A program made the position numbers and the translations under genes. Positions 1 to 8,165 of a DNA stretch of 64,000 nucleotides are shown here, piece after piece (position 1 is the first letter of the stretch; each line of letters opens with the position of its first letter). The DNA lies in the NCBI RefSeq assembly GCF_000931445.1, contig NZ_CP010849.1, positions 6,758,001 to 6,822,000 of the forward strand, written 5' to 3'. This DNA comes from Streptomyces cyaneogriseus subsp. noncyanogenus. Its GTDB lineage: Bacteria; Actinomycetota; Actinomycetes; Streptomycetales; Streptomycetaceae. The notes under the pieces are model-generated. The model saw nothing but the letters and a program-made list of their open reading frames with translations. It was not told the DNA's origin and did not search any database.

Positions 1-1569
1 CCCGCGGTCACGCCGGGCACCGAGTACATCGCCTACGCCTACCTGCAACCCCCGACGACGTCCTCCACGGCCTGGATCGAGCTCCGCTTCTACGACTCTA
101 CCGGCGCCCAGGTGGGTGTCCAGAGGAGCACGCTTGCCCCGCCGGGCACGGGCATGTACCGGCAGCGGGCGAGCATGGTCGCGCCCGCGGCGGCGGCCAC
201 CTGCGCGGTGGCCGCGGGCCTGGACGGGGCGACTGCGGGGCAGGTGCTGCGGCTGGAGACGGTGGCCGTCACCGTGGCGCCGAAGCTGATGACGGGCAGC
301 GTGCTGCCCTACGCAGACAGCTCCTTCGAGCAGGGCGTGGCCGATTGGGCGACGGCTGCTGGGGTAGCGACGCTCGCCCGCACCACCCCGTGGGGCAGCT
401 CCTCCTACGAGGGCGCCTACGCCCTGGCGGTCACCTCGTCGACGGCGACCACGTCGACGGTGCGGTCGGCCCGGTGGCCGGTCACGCCCAACGTGAACTG
501 GCGTGCGCAGGCGATCATGCGCACGGCGGGAGGCACGTGGGCGAGCGTGACCGTCCGGGTGCGGTGGTACGACGCCGGCGGCGCCGACCTCGGCGCCTCG
601 ACCGGTGTCGGGTATGTGCTGGCGGGCACCGGCTGGTACGCGTGCGCCGCGGATGCGGTCGCCCCTGAGGCCGCGGCGCAGGCTGCCGTCGAGCTGATGC
701 CCGCGGCATCGGTGGCCGGCAGCGTCCTGCATGTGGACGCCGTCACCCTGTGGCAGGTGCTGCCGCAGACCGCGGTGGAGGCCCGCCCCGACGACGGGTA
801 TGTGCTGCTGACGCTGCGGGAGCTCCCGCTCGACTACCTGATCACCGTGTACCGGGTGACGCCGGACGGCAAGCGGGCCGCGGTCCGCGGGGCGGCCGGG
901 CTGATCGTGCAGCAGGTCATCACCTCGGACGTGATGCTCATCGAGGACCACGAGGCGCCGCTCGGGCAGCCGGTGAACTACCGCATCGAGGTGTACACGA
1001 CGGCCGGCGCTGTCGCCTTCACCCGGTCGTCGGAGCCGGTGACGCTGGCGCTCGACGACATCAACACGGCGTGGATCAAAGACCCGGGCAATCCGCAGCG
1101 GAACTGCCTGGTCATGGTGGAGCGGGCCCCTGATTGGCAGCGGCCCATCGAGCAGGCGGTGTACGTCGTCCGCGGGCGCCGCAACAAGGTCATCCTGTCC
1201 GGCCGCCGGCAGGGCCTGGAGGGCGACCTCGCCATCTGGACCCGGTCCGACGCCGAGCGGGAGGCTCTGCACCTGTTGCTCGACTCCGGAAACGTCCTGC
1301 TATGGCAGGCCGCGTCGGGCATGGGCGTCGCCGACATGTACGTCGCCGTCGGCGAGGTCACCGAGGCGCGCGTGAGCCCGCTCGCCCAGGAGGAGTGGCG
1401 GGCCTGGTCGCTACCGCTCGTCGAGCAGGACATGCCGGTCACCACCGGCGTGAACGGGGCGCGCGGCCGGACCTGGCAGGACGTCGTCACCGAGTTCGCG
1501 ACGGCCGCCGACCTGCTGGAGGTCTACGCGACCAGCGAGGCGCTGCTGCTCGACCGCCGAACGGGGTGA
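1..1569 (+). CDS. Phage tail/minor structural protein, 5' end missing
   Basis: The frame is open from base 1, so the gene starts outside the window; at least 522 codons are visible. The product is rich in Ala, Val and Thr. It looks like repeated beta-sandwich modules: two stretches with W-x-R-A-x-(x)-M and V-R-V-R-W-Y-D patterns resemble carbohydrate-binding-like domains, followed by a region with fibronectin-like spacing. The last 150 residues (from about V-M-V-E-R-A-P-D-W) resemble the C-terminus of siphovirus distal-tail proteins. It ends 4 bases before the DUF5047 gene, in the usual tail-tip gene order. No enzyme motif is seen. A tail or minor tail role is inferred from position and composition. 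Confidence 0.6.
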   Translation, partial: PAVTPGTEYIAYAYLQPPTTSSTAWIELRFYDSTGAQVGVQRSTLAPPGTGMYRQRASMVAPAAAATCAVAAGLDGATAGQVLRLETVAVTVAPKLMTGSVLPYADSSFEQGVADWATAAGVATLARTTPWGSSSYEGAYALAVTSSTATTSTVRSARWPVTPNVNWRAQAIMRTAGGTWASVTVRVRWYDAGGADLGASTGVGYVLAGTGWYACAADAVAPEAAAQAAVELMPAASVAGSVLHVDAVTLWQVLPQTAVEARPDDGYVLLTLRELPLDYLITVYRVTPDGKRAAVRGAAGLIVQQVITSDVMLIEDHEAPLGQPVNYRIEVYTTAGAVAFTRSSEPVTLALDDINTAWIKDPGNPQRNCLVMVERAPDWQRPIEQAVYVVRGRRNKVILSGRRQGLEGDLAIWTRSDAEREALHLLLDSGNVLLWQAASGMGVADMYVAVGEVTEARVSPLAQEEWRAWSLPLVEQDMPVTTGVNGARGRTWQDVVTEFATAADLLEVYATSEALLLDRRTG

Positions 1570-1573
1570 CGCC

Positions 1574-2665
1574 GTGTACCCCGTCAGCGATCGATTCCTG
1601 ACCCGGCTCGCGGAGAGCCACCGGGTCGCGACCCAGGTGCAGCTGTTCCTGACGACGGGCGAGGTCGTCGAGCTCGAGCACACCGGCGGCTCGGTGACGG
1701 TGGACCGGGGGCAGGCGATCCGCCGCACCTGCACCGTCACCGTCGCCGACCCGTCCCTGATCCCGCGCACCCCGACCGACCAACTCGCGACCTACGGGGC
1801 TCGGCTGCGGATCTCGCGCGGCGTCGAGTACGGCGACGGGACGAGCGAGCTGGTGCCGCTCGGCGTGTTCCGGCTCGACAGCGTCGACGGCGACGTCGCC
1901 GAGGGCCCGGTATCGCTGCAGGGGAAAGACCTGTCGGCGATCGTCGCCGACGACAAGCTCACGGCCCCGTACTCCGCCAGCGGCACCGTCGTGGGCGCGG
2001 TCACCGCACTCATCCAGCGGTCGATCCCGGACGCCGACATCATCAGCCTGATCGACGACGCCCCGATCGGGCGCCGCACGTTCGACATCGAGGCCGATCC
2101 CTGGGCTGGTGCGCAGGAGATCGCCGCGGCGGCCGGCGCCGAGGTGTACTGCAATGCGGACGGCGTCTTCACCATCGGTCGGCTGCCGGACCTGCTCACG
2201 GCCGAGCCGGTGTGGGCGGTGGAGGCCACTGAAGGCGGCGTCTACATCAAGGCCAACCGGGCGATGTCCTCGGACAAGGTCTTCAACGGCGTGCTCGCCC
2301 GCGGCGAGAACACGAGCGAGAACACCCCGCCCGTCTCCTATCTGGCCGTCGATAACGACCCGGGCAGTCCCACGTACTGGGGAGGACCCTTCGGGCGACG
2401 CCCCAAGTTCATCTCCTCCAGCGCCTACACCACCACCAACGCGTGCGCGCAAGCAGCGAACCTGGAGCTTGCCAAGGGCAGAGCCCCCAACGCTTCGGGC
2501 GACATCTCGTCGCTGCCCAACTCGGCGCTCGAGCCGGGCGACATCATCCGCGTCATGCACCCCGACGGCGCCCGGGAACTCCACCAGGCCGCAGCCTTCA
2601 CGGTCCCGCTCGACGAGGGGAGCGACTTCCCCATCAGCACCGTCTCAGCGAAGGAGGACGCGTGA
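1574..2665 (+). CDS. DUF5047-family phage tail/baseplate protein
   Basis: This is a 363-residue protein whose N-terminus (M-Y-P-V-S-D-R-F-L) and overall length fit the DUF5047 family found in tail modules of Streptomyces phages. A middle segment (about residues 150-220, D-P-W-A-G-A-Q-E-I-A-A-A-A-G) resembles baseplate-hub proteins, which dock the tail tip to the central spike. The start is GTG, 4 bases after the preceding stop. The stop overlaps the next start (GTGA). A structural role at the tail tip is inferred from family and context; there is no catalytic motif. Confidence 0.65.
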   Translation: MYPVSDRFLTRLAESHRVATQVQLFLTTGEVVELEHTGGSVTVDRGQAIRRTCTVTVADPSLIPRTPTDQLATYGARLRISRGVEYGDGTSELVPLGVFRLDSVDGDVAEGPVSLQGKDLSAIVADDKLTAPYSASGTVVGAVTALIQRSIPDADIISLIDDAPIGRRTFDIEADPWAGAQEIAAAAGAEVYCNADGVFTIGRLPDLLTAEPVWAVEATEGGVYIKANRAMSSDKVFNGVLARGENTSENTPPVSYLAVDNDPGSPTYWGGPFGRRPKFISSSAYTTTNACAQAANLELAKGRAPNASGDISSLPNSALEPGDIIRVMHPDGARELHQAAAFTVPLDEGSDFPISTVSAKEDA

Positions 2666-3276
2666 CCGCGCTGCCGAACCGACCCGCGCCCGCCGTGCAC
2701 CGCGACCTCGCCTGGGCGCTCAAACAGCAGGCCACCCGCGCGGGGGAGGGAGCCCCCTCGGTGCGCGGCTCGGACTGGCGGCTTGCCACCGTGACCGCCG
2801 TCAACGCCGACGGCACCGTCGCGGTGGACGGCATCCCTGCGGTCCGATGCATGCCCACCTACACGCTGCCCGCCATCGACGACGTCATCGTCATCGACCA
2901 ATCCAGCAGCGGCAACTGGCTCGCCTGGGGGCGCACGGCCACGACCGCGCAGACGTGGACGACGCTGGCGCTCGCCAGCGGGTTCCAGAACCCGGGCCAC
3001 GGCCACACGCCCGCTTACCTACGGGAGGGGCGCCGCATCTGGCTCCGGGGGCGCATCGGGCCGACGTCCGGCTCGATCGCCGACGGCGCGACGCTGCTGA
3101 CGCTGCCGGCCGCGATCCAGCCGGGGGTGTCCATGTCGTGGGCCGTGACCCGCGACTCGGGCACCTACCCGGCCGTCCTCCGCCTGGAGATCACCACCAC
3201 CGGCACGATCCGCACCTTCCAGGCCACGAACCTGCCGACGTGGGTGTCCCTCGACGGCATCAGCTACACCATCTAG
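2662..3276 (+). CDS. Phage structural protein, probable tail/baseplate component
   Basis: This 204-residue protein starts at the GTG that overlaps the upstream stop by 4 bases; AAGGAGGA at 2651-2658 is a very strong ribosome site. Residues 40-80 (V-N-A-D-G-T-V-A-V-D-G, then D-D-V-I-V-I-D-Q) form a small OB-fold-like module seen in phage gp5/spike-type proteins. The C-terminal half (A-L-A-S-G-F-Q-N-P, then I-W-L-R-G-R-I-G) resembles receptor-binding or tail-fibre beta modules. The next gene has a similar module (T-T-V-P-L-A-S-G-W), so the two may be related by duplication. The exact role is not established. Confidence 0.55.
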   Translation: MTALPNRPAPAVHRDLAWALKQQATRAGEGAPSVRGSDWRLATVTAVNADGTVAVDGIPAVRCMPTYTLPAIDDVIVIDQSSSGNWLAWGRTATTAQTWTTLALASGFQNPGHGHTPAYLREGRRIWLRGRIGPTSGSIADGATLLTLPAAIQPGVSMSWAVTRDSGTYPAVLRLEITTTGTIRTFQATNLPTWVSLDGISYTI

Positions 3277-3285
3277 GAGGGGCGC

Positions 3286-3906
3286 GTGCCCGACGTCGAC
3301 CAGTACGGACAGGGCATCGGCATCTGGCAGATGACCGACGCCCCCAGCATCCCCGACGCCGTGAAGCTGCTCGCCGCCGGCGTCATCCCGCGCGGCGTGA
3401 TGCGTTTCGCCTCTGCGTCCGCTCGCAGCGCCACCCTCGTCGGCGCCCAGGCGCCCGTCGACGGCATGCTCACCTGGCTCGACGACGTGAAGCGCCTGGA
3501 GCTCCGGTCCGAGGGCGCCTGGGTCGTGGTGTCCGTTGGGACCCGGGCCTGGACCACGGTGCCGCTGGCCTCCGGGTGGGCCCACAACGGGAACTCGCAG
3601 GGCACGTTCCAGTACCGCATCGTCAACTTCGCGGGCGAGGACAGCATCATGCTCCGGGGCGGCATCAGCCGCGACTCCTACCCGAGCACGATCCCCGGGT
3701 CCTTCACCCTCAACACGACCACGCTGCCCGCCTCAGCCCGGCCCAGCACCCTGCGGACCATCGTCGTGCCCTGCTCCGACGTGAGCTCCGACCGCATCAC
3801 GATGAAGTTGGACATCACCCCCGCCGGCCAGCTCATCCTCTACGGCATCACCAGCACGGCCAAGCCGCCGTGGATCGGCTTCAACGGGTGCTTCGCCAGC
3901 CTCTGA
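3286..3906 (+). CDS. Phage tail-fibre-like structural protein
   Basis: This 206-residue protein has GGAGG at 3277-3281 just before its GTG start. Residues 20-80 carry a short motif (R-F-A-S-A-S-A-R-S-A-T-L, then P-V-D-G-M-L-T-W-L-D-D-V-K-R-L-E) common in actinophage minor tail proteins, in which a short loop contacts a fibre. The second half (W-T-T-V-P-L-A-S-G-W, then Y-R-I-V-N-F-A-G) parallels the previous gene. It is the last gene before the lysis cassette, where receptor-binding proteins often sit. The function is inferred only from place and pattern. Confidence 0.5.
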   Translation: MPDVDQYGQGIGIWQMTDAPSIPDAVKLLAAGVIPRGVMRFASASARSATLVGAQAPVDGMLTWLDDVKRLELRSEGAWVVVSVGTRAWTTVPLASGWAHNGNSQGTFQYRIVNFAGEDSIMLRGGISRDSYPSTIPGSFTLNTTTLPASARPSTLRTIVVPCSDVSSDRITMKLDITPAGQLILYGITSTAKPPWIGFNGCFASL

Positions 3907-3949
3907 CCGACCGGCCCCGGCAGGGGCCTTCCTCATTTCAGGAGCCTGT

Positions 3950-4870
3950 ATGGCCACACCCCTGTCCCCGGACCGGTTCATCGCCATCCTGCGAGCGGAG
4001 GGCGTCCGCGTCGAGGAGTACCCGGACTGGCGCACCCGCGAGCGCGACGACGAGACCGGGCTCGCCTTCGGACCCGTCCGCATGATCCTCAACCACCACA
4101 CCGCCGGCCGGAACTCCCTCGGCATCGTCGCCAAGACCGGCGTACCGGGCCTCCCACCGCCCCTCGCGCACATCCACCTGGCGAAGGACGGCGTCGCTAC
4201 GATGTGCTCGGCCGGCCGCGCGAACCACGCCGGGCCGATGGCGGTCAACGCCTACCAGTCCTTCCGCGACGAGAAGACCGTCCACCCGGCGCCGTCCAAG
4301 GCGTCGGGCACGATCGACGGCAACGACATCTCCTACGGCATCGAGACCGAGAACCTCGGCGACGGCAAGGACCCGTACCCGCGCGCCCAGTACGACGCGT
4401 GGGTCCGCATCAACGCCGCGATCTGCCGCGAGTACGGCTGGGGCGCCGAGTCGTGCGGCTGCCACAAGGAGACCAGCGTCGAGGGCAAGGTGGACCCCCG
4501 CGGCCCGGTCGAGGGCTACGGCGCCCGCGGCCGGTTCGAGTTCACGCCGAAGCAGTTCCGCGCCGACGTCGCCGAGCGGCTCAAGCACCCAGCGTCCTGG
4601 AGCCCGGGCGCCACGACCCCCGGCAAGACCACCACCAAGGAGCCCCTCGTGGCCGACAAGAACGACGTGAAGACCCTGTTCACCACGGATGGCGTCCTCT
4701 CCTCGCCCGACGGCGACAAGGACAAGCAGGGCAACCGCCACTGGACCGCCGAGAGCTACCTCCGCTACGGCTTCCTCCAGGACCGCGAGACGAACTCCCT
4801 CGTGAAGAACCTCGCGAAGCAGGTCGCCGCCCTCCAGGCCGCCGTCGACAAGCTCAGCAAGGAGGCGTGA
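3950..4870 (+). CDS. Phage endolysin, N-acetylmuramoyl-L-alanine amidase
   Basis: This enzyme should cut the amide bond between MurNAc and the stem peptide to lyse the host. Residues 40-200 form an Amidase_2/PGRP-type domain: N-H-H-T at 48-51 and A-N-H-A-G at 91-95 supply likely zinc and active-site histidines, followed by Y-G-I-E-T-E-N and a C-G-C-H segment. After a Pro/Thr linker, residues 215-306 make a second domain (A-D-K-N-D-V-K, then H-W-T-A-E-S-Y-L-R-Y) ending in a short coiled coil, probably for wall binding or assembly. A GTG (the Val before A-D-K-N) could serve as an internal start for this domain alone. AGGAGC precedes the ATG. Confidence 0.82.
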   Translation: MATPLSPDRFIAILRAEGVRVEEYPDWRTRERDDETGLAFGPVRMILNHHTAGRNSLGIVAKTGVPGLPPPLAHIHLAKDGVATMCSAGRANHAGPMAVNAYQSFRDEKTVHPAPSKASGTIDGNDISYGIETENLGDGKDPYPRAQYDAWVRINAAICREYGWGAESCGCHKETSVEGKVDPRGPVEGYGARGRFEFTPKQFRADVAERLKHPASWSPGATTPGKTTTKEPLVADKNDVKTLFTTDGVLSSPDGDKDKQGNRHWTAESYLRYGFLQDRETNSLVKNLAKQVAALQAAVDKLSKEA

Positions 4871-4872
4871 CC

Positions 4873-5235
4873 GTGAGGATCTTCGGACGCGAGCCCGCGC
4901 TCGTCATCGCCGCCGTCTCGGCCGGCCTCAGTCTGCTCGTCACGTTCGGCTTCGGCCTGTCCGCCGAGCAGGCCGGGGCAATCGTCGCCGTCATCTCCGC
5001 TGTGTTCGCCGCCGCGACCGCGGCCGTCACGCGCCCGATCGCGCCGTCAGCGTTCACCGGGCTCGTCGCCGCGGTCGCTGCGCTCCTCGCCGCCTACGGC
5101 CTGGAACTGCCCACCGAGCAGATCGGCGCCATCAACACCGTCGTCCTCGCCGGGCTCGCCCTGCTGACCCGCGGGCAGGTCTCCCCGGCCCGACCCTCCG
5201 CGCCAGCCACCACCGAACCGCCGCGGGCGATCTGA
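4873..5235 (+). CDS. Small membrane protein, probable holin
   Basis: This 120-residue protein starts with GTG 2 bases after the endolysin stop. It has three hydrophobic stretches at about residues 9-27, 33-50 and 58-75, plus a weaker one near 84-98, separated by short polar turns, then a Pro-rich tail. Size, topology and place directly behind the amidase fit a phage holin, which opens the membrane to release or activate the lysin. No family signature is certain. Its stop overlaps the next ATG. Confidence 0.6.
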   Translation: MRIFGREPALVIAAVSAGLSLLVTFGFGLSAEQAGAIVAVISAVFAAATAAVTRPIAPSAFTGLVAAVAALLAAYGLELPTEQIGAINTVVLAGLALLTRGQVSPARPSAPATTEPPRAI

Positions 5236-5672
5236 TGCCGTGCCGTGCCGCCCGGCGCCTGCACAGGGCCCTGGGCCGCCGCGGCGTCTTCCTCCTCATC
5301 CTCGGCGTCGGCAAGAGCTGCTATGGCCTGTCGTTCCTGCTGACACCCCCTACCGACGGCGGCCTGCAGCTCCTCACCCGGTTCGGCGACCTGCGGCAGT
5401 GGTCCTGGCTGTGGATCGTCTGCGGGCTCACCACCCTTGGATCCGCGTTCCTGCGGATCGGCCGCGACAAACTGGGCTTCCTCGCCGCACTGACTCCCCC
5501 CACGGTGTGGACGATCGCTTACGTCTACGCAGTCTTCGCTGGCGGCTACTCCCGCGGCGGGTTCGTCGCACTCTGGTACCTGACCTCACACATCGGGGTC
5601 ATCTGTTGGGCGGCCACGGTGCCCGAGTACTCGGTCCCCCCAGCTCCGCGGCCCCAGAGAGGCAGGGCCTGA
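5235..5672 (+). CDS. Lysis-cassette membrane protein of unknown function
   Basis: This is a 145-residue protein with a basic N-terminus and about four hydrophobic segments (near residues 19-36, 52-72, 82-104 and 110-128). It shares one base with the upstream stop (TGATG) and its own stop overlaps the next start (ATGA), so the four small genes here are translationally coupled. It may be a second holin, an antiholin or a host-envelope modifier. No known domain is recognised. Confidence 0.5.
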   Translation: MPCRAARRLHRALGRRGVFLLILGVGKSCYGLSFLLTPPTDGGLQLLTRFGDLRQWSWLWIVCGLTTLGSAFLRIGRDKLGFLAALTPPTVWTIAYVYAVFAGGYSRGGFVALWYLTSHIGVICWAATVPEYSVPPAPRPQRGRA

Positions 5673-6034
5673 TGAACGTGGCCGAATGGGCGGCAGTCGT
5701 CGCCGCCGCCGGAAGCGTCCTCGGTGGAGGCAGCTGGTGGATATCCCGGGCCACCCGGGACGCCGCCAAGGCGACGGCCGCCGCTACGGAGGCCGCGGCC
5801 CGCGCGAACGCGGCGCCCGCACAGCAGTCCGCGAACCTCGCGGTGCTGGAGGCGACGGTGAAGCGGGTCGACGAAGAGAACGGGCAGCTGCGGGGCCGCA
5901 TGTCGCGGCTGGAGGCGATGCTGCGGGCGTTCGCGTCGACGACAGACCGATGGGCGCGGCAGATGCACCGCGCCGGCATCGAACCCGAACCAGCGCATCC
6001 GCTGGTCGACGAGTACTACCGAACTGGAGTGTGA
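5672..6034 (+). CDS. Membrane-anchored coiled-coil phage protein
   Basis: This 120-residue protein has one N-terminal membrane segment (about residues 5-25), an Ala-rich stretch and a predicted coiled coil at about 50-90 (V-L-E-A-T-V-K-R-V-D-E-E-N-G-Q-L-R). The layout recalls phage spanin-like or holin-accessory proteins, but nothing in the sequence proves it. It overlaps the upstream gene by ATGA and belongs to the lysis cassette. Confidence 0.5.
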   Translation: MNVAEWAAVVAAAGSVLGGGSWWISRATRDAAKATAAATEAAARANAAPAQQSANLAVLEATVKRVDEENGQLRGRMSRLEAMLRAFASTTDRWARQMHRAGIEPEPAHPLVDEYYRTGV

Positions 6035-6036
6035 TC

Positions 6037-6219
6037 ATGCCCGACCCGATCCCTGTAGAGCCCAGGCCGAACGACAACGAGGCCGACACGGGAAGCCTAA
6101 TCGGTATCGGTGAGGCCGAGCCCGAGCCGACACCCGGCCCGGCCCCGGCCCCGGAGCCGAGCCCGGCCCCGACGCCCGAGCCGTCCCCCGAGCCGCCGGC
6201 GCCCGACGAGACCGCGTGA
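6037..6219 (+). CDS. Small Pro/Glu-rich phage protein
   Basis: This 60-residue acidic product has about half its length made of P-E-P/P-A-P repeats (residues 25-58). It starts with ATG behind GGAG at 6026-6029; an in-frame GTG at 6031 is an alternative. It is the last gene before a strong terminator and so closes the late transcript. No function is recognised. Confidence 0.45.
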   Translation: MPDPIPVEPRPNDNEADTGSLIGIGEAEPEPTPGPAPAPEPSPAPTPEPSPEPPAPDETA

Positions 6220-6225
6220 ACGACC

Positions 6226-6264
6226 GCGCCCCCGCCCCTGCTTCGGCAGGGGAGCGGGGGCGCT
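6226..6264 (+). terminator. Rho-independent terminator of the late operon
   Basis: A GC-rich stem (CGCCCCCGCCCCTG pairing with CAGGGGAGCGGGGGCG) closes on a stable CTTCGG tetraloop and is followed by CTTTGT. It sits 6 bases behind the last late gene and between converging transcripts. Confidence 0.85.
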
Positions 6265-6284
6265 TTGTCACGTCCGGGGACAGG

Positions 6285-7118
6285 TCAGGGCTTGCTGGAT
6301 GCGGTGAACCGGCCCCCTTCTCGAATGGCGCCGTGACGCCCCTTCCCCGGACGAGCGGAGTGCGCCGCCTGCACCTGGTCGGCCGCGTACAGGCTCTCGC
6401 CGCCGCGCCCCGGCGCCCGGCCCACCGCGTGCAGTCCCCAGCGGGAGAGCTGCTTGCGGGCGCTGCCGGTCGCGGACTCTCCCTCGTAGCCGAGGTGTTC
6501 GGCAACCCGGCTGATCGTCCAACGCTCGTAGTCCCGGGTGGCGTAAGCGTCGAGGTCATCGACGTGCCACAGCGGCATCCGTCCGTTGAGGGCATAGTGG
6601 CGCGGCTGCGGTGCGTTGCCGACTTTCTGGAGGAGGATCCACGCGTCGTTACTGACGACGATGCCGCGCTCTCCCAGGTAGCGGAGGGCCTGGTCCCGGG
6701 TGAGGCACCGGTCCTCGCGCGCGGCGTCTGCTGATGGCACCCGCTCGTCGAGGGGTTCCATGCGGCTCTTCGCGCCGGCGATCGGCCAGGCGTCGTAGGG
6801 CATCTGGCGCGCGTTGTACTCCAGCCACTCCTCCGGTGTCGTCTCGGCGTCACGCGGGAGTGGCTCCAGGTTGGTCATGAAGCGTAGGTCAGGCTCGGCG
6901 CCGATGCGGTCGGCTTCCGGGCCGGTGCCGTACACGTAGTGATGGTTCGGGCGTTCTCCCTTGGTCCTGCCGGTGTCGCAGAGTACGCCGAGTGGCTGGT
7001 GGCCGGAGGACATGTGGATGGCCTCGGCCAGCGCGCGGGCCTTCGGGGTAAGGGTGTCGAGGTCGACGTCCACAGGCGGAGATGCCTTGCGGATGTCGAG
7101 TTTGGCGATGGTCGCCAT
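6285..7118 (-). CDS. Hypothetical prophage protein with HTH-like repeats
   Basis: This is a 277-residue protein. The N-terminal 130 residues hold polar segments (H-M-S-S-G-H-Q-P, then Y-V-Y-G-T-G). Residues 130-190 (L-T-R-D-Q-A-L-R-Y-L-G, then M-P-L-W-H-V-D-D-L-D-A-Y) and 195-235 (W-T-I-S-R-V-A-E-H-L-G-Y) read like two consecutive winged-helix or MerR/excisionase-like units. This suggests a DNA-binding protein of the leftward early region. No named family is recognised. It converges on the late terminator. Confidence 0.5.
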   Translation of the reverse strand: MATIAKLDIRKASPPVDVDLDTLTPKARALAEAIHMSSGHQPLGVLCDTGRTKGERPNHHYVYGTGPEADRIGAEPDLRFMTNLEPLPRDAETTPEEWLEYNARQMPYDAWPIAGAKSRMEPLDERVPSADAAREDRCLTRDQALRYLGERGIVVSNDAWILLQKVGNAPQPRHYALNGRMPLWHVDDLDAYATRDYERWTISRVAEHLGYEGESATGSARKQLSRWGLHAVGRAPGRGGESLYAADQVQAAHSARPGKGRHGAIREGGRFTASSKP

Positions 7119-7170
7119 CGGGTTGTCGCCTCTCCGGAGTCGGCTGTCTTGACGGGCGGGCGGGGACTGC

Positions 7171-7428
7171 CTATCGCTGGGGTTTGAGTCGGTAGGCGGT
7201 CAGGAAGTCGGCGCAGTACAGGGTCCGGTGGCTGTCAGCGGGGCCGGGGCCGCTTGCCGCCCGCCACCAGACGTACCCGGTGTCCTCGTCGAGGTCCGTC
7301 ACGACGACGTCCCTGTCACCGTGGATGTGCTGATACGTCGCACCGACCTTGATCTGCCTCATCGCGGCGAGTCGGCGCTCATGGGCTTCCTGCATGGCCC
7401 GGGGATCAATGTCGAAGGGGTTGCTCAT
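7171..7428 (-). CDS. Hypothetical 85-residue prophage protein
   Basis: This short protein has residues 25-75 (V-G-A-T-Y-Q-H-I-H-G-D-R-D-V-V-V-T-D-L) with the alternating pattern of a small SH3-like or YopX-like beta barrel. GAGGAAAG lies before the ATG. It sits between two leftward genes in the same strand group. The function is unknown. Confidence 0.5.
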   Translation of the reverse strand: MSNPFDIDPRAMQEAHERRLAAMRQIKVGATYQHIHGDRDVVVTDLDEDTGYVWWRAASGPGPADSHRTLYCADFLTAYRLKPQR

Positions 7429-7459
7429 CTTTCCTCGCTTACGAGTGCGGGACGGTCTT

Positions 7460-8002
7460 TCAGGCGAGCTGGGTGCGGAGCTGTTCGGCGAGGTCGAGGA
7501 CGACGCTGGTGGGCAGGGCGCGGGTTCCGGTGTAGGTGGTGGCGAGGCGCCCGTCGTCGCGGGTTGTGATCAGGTTGGTGAAGTACTCGCCGGGTGTGTC
7601 GCTGATGACGATGTTGGCGCTGGCCAGGACAGTGAGAGTGTGGAGGCGGTCGCCTTCGTCGGCGATGGCGTCGAGATGGCTGGCGAGGAGCGGGGCGAGG
7701 CCCCGGATGATGATGCGGTGCTCGCCGTCGATTTCCCTGTGGCGGATCTTCGGGGTGACGACCGTGGGGCGGGTAGCGCCGGGGTGGGTGAAGGTGTAGG
7801 TGGCGGTCAGGTCGATCACGGGTGTTGCCTCCCTGCGGCGGGGGTGCTTCATCGCGCCGATGGCGATGCGAGCGGCGAGGGAGGCGCTGTCGATGACCCA
7901 CCGGCCGGCGGTCTTCACGGCGGCGATGACTCCGCGGCGGCACCAGGTGCGGATGGTGGCGACGGTGACGTTGGCCTGGATGGCGGCTGCGGTGGTGTTC
8001 AT
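7460..8002 (-). CDS. HTH (MerR/excisionase-like) DNA-binding protein
   Basis: This is a 180-residue protein. Residues 3-38 (A-A-A-I-Q-A-N-V-T-V-A-T-I-R-T-W-C-R-R-G, then A-G-R-W-V-I-D) form a clear helix-turn-helix of the MerR/Xis kind with its wing. The remainder (about 60-180) is beta-rich and unassigned. An upstream in-frame start at 8032 would overlap the 29-bp palindrome at 8029-8057, and GGAGGG sits properly before 8002, so 8002 is chosen. Divergent from the integrase operon, it could be the repressor or the recombination directionality factor; the sequence does not decide. Confidence 0.6.
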   Translation of the reverse strand: MNTTAAAIQANVTVATIRTWCRRGVIAAVKTAGRWVIDSASLAARIAIGAMKHPRRREATPVIDLTATYTFTHPGATRPTVVTPKIRHREIDGEHRIIIRGLAPLLASHLDAIADEGDRLHTLTVLASANIVISDTPGEYFTNLITTRDDGRLATTYTGTRALPTSVVLDLAEQLRTQLA

Positions 8003-8028
8003 CGTGGGTTCCCTCCCTGGCGATGACT

Positions 8029-8057
8029 CCATAATGCCTCACGGTGAGGCGTTATGG
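8029..8057. promoter_or_regulatory. 29-bp near-perfect palindrome, probable operator
   Basis: CCATAATGCCTCAC and GTGAGGCGTTATGG are inverted repeats (13 of 14 matching) around a single G at 8043. The site lies 26 bases upstream of the leftward HTH gene. Read on the minus strand it contains CATTAT, usable as a -10 box, so a bound repressor would block that promoter. The likely binder is the adjacent HTH protein; this is inference. Confidence 0.6.
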
Positions 8058-8154
8058 CAAGGAGGTGCTGAGAACCCTCGGCAACTTGTGTCTCACGGAG
8101 GATCATTGGGGGCCTGAGCCCGGATAACATGCCATATCGCGGGCGAAAAAACGG

Positions 8155-8160
8155 TACAAT
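8155..8160 (+). promoter_or_regulatory. -10 box TACAAT, leaderless promoter
   Basis: TACAAT ends only 5 bases before the ATG at 8166, so transcription would start at or next to the start codon and give a leaderless mRNA. No ribosome site precedes the gene. No convincing -35 box is visible. Confidence 0.45.
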
Positions 8161-8165
8161 CAGGC

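Noticed and set aside
3742..4741. Leftward frames opposite the lysis genes
   Set aside because: They contain only GC-driven Arg/Val/Gly-rich sequence and oppose clear phage genes.
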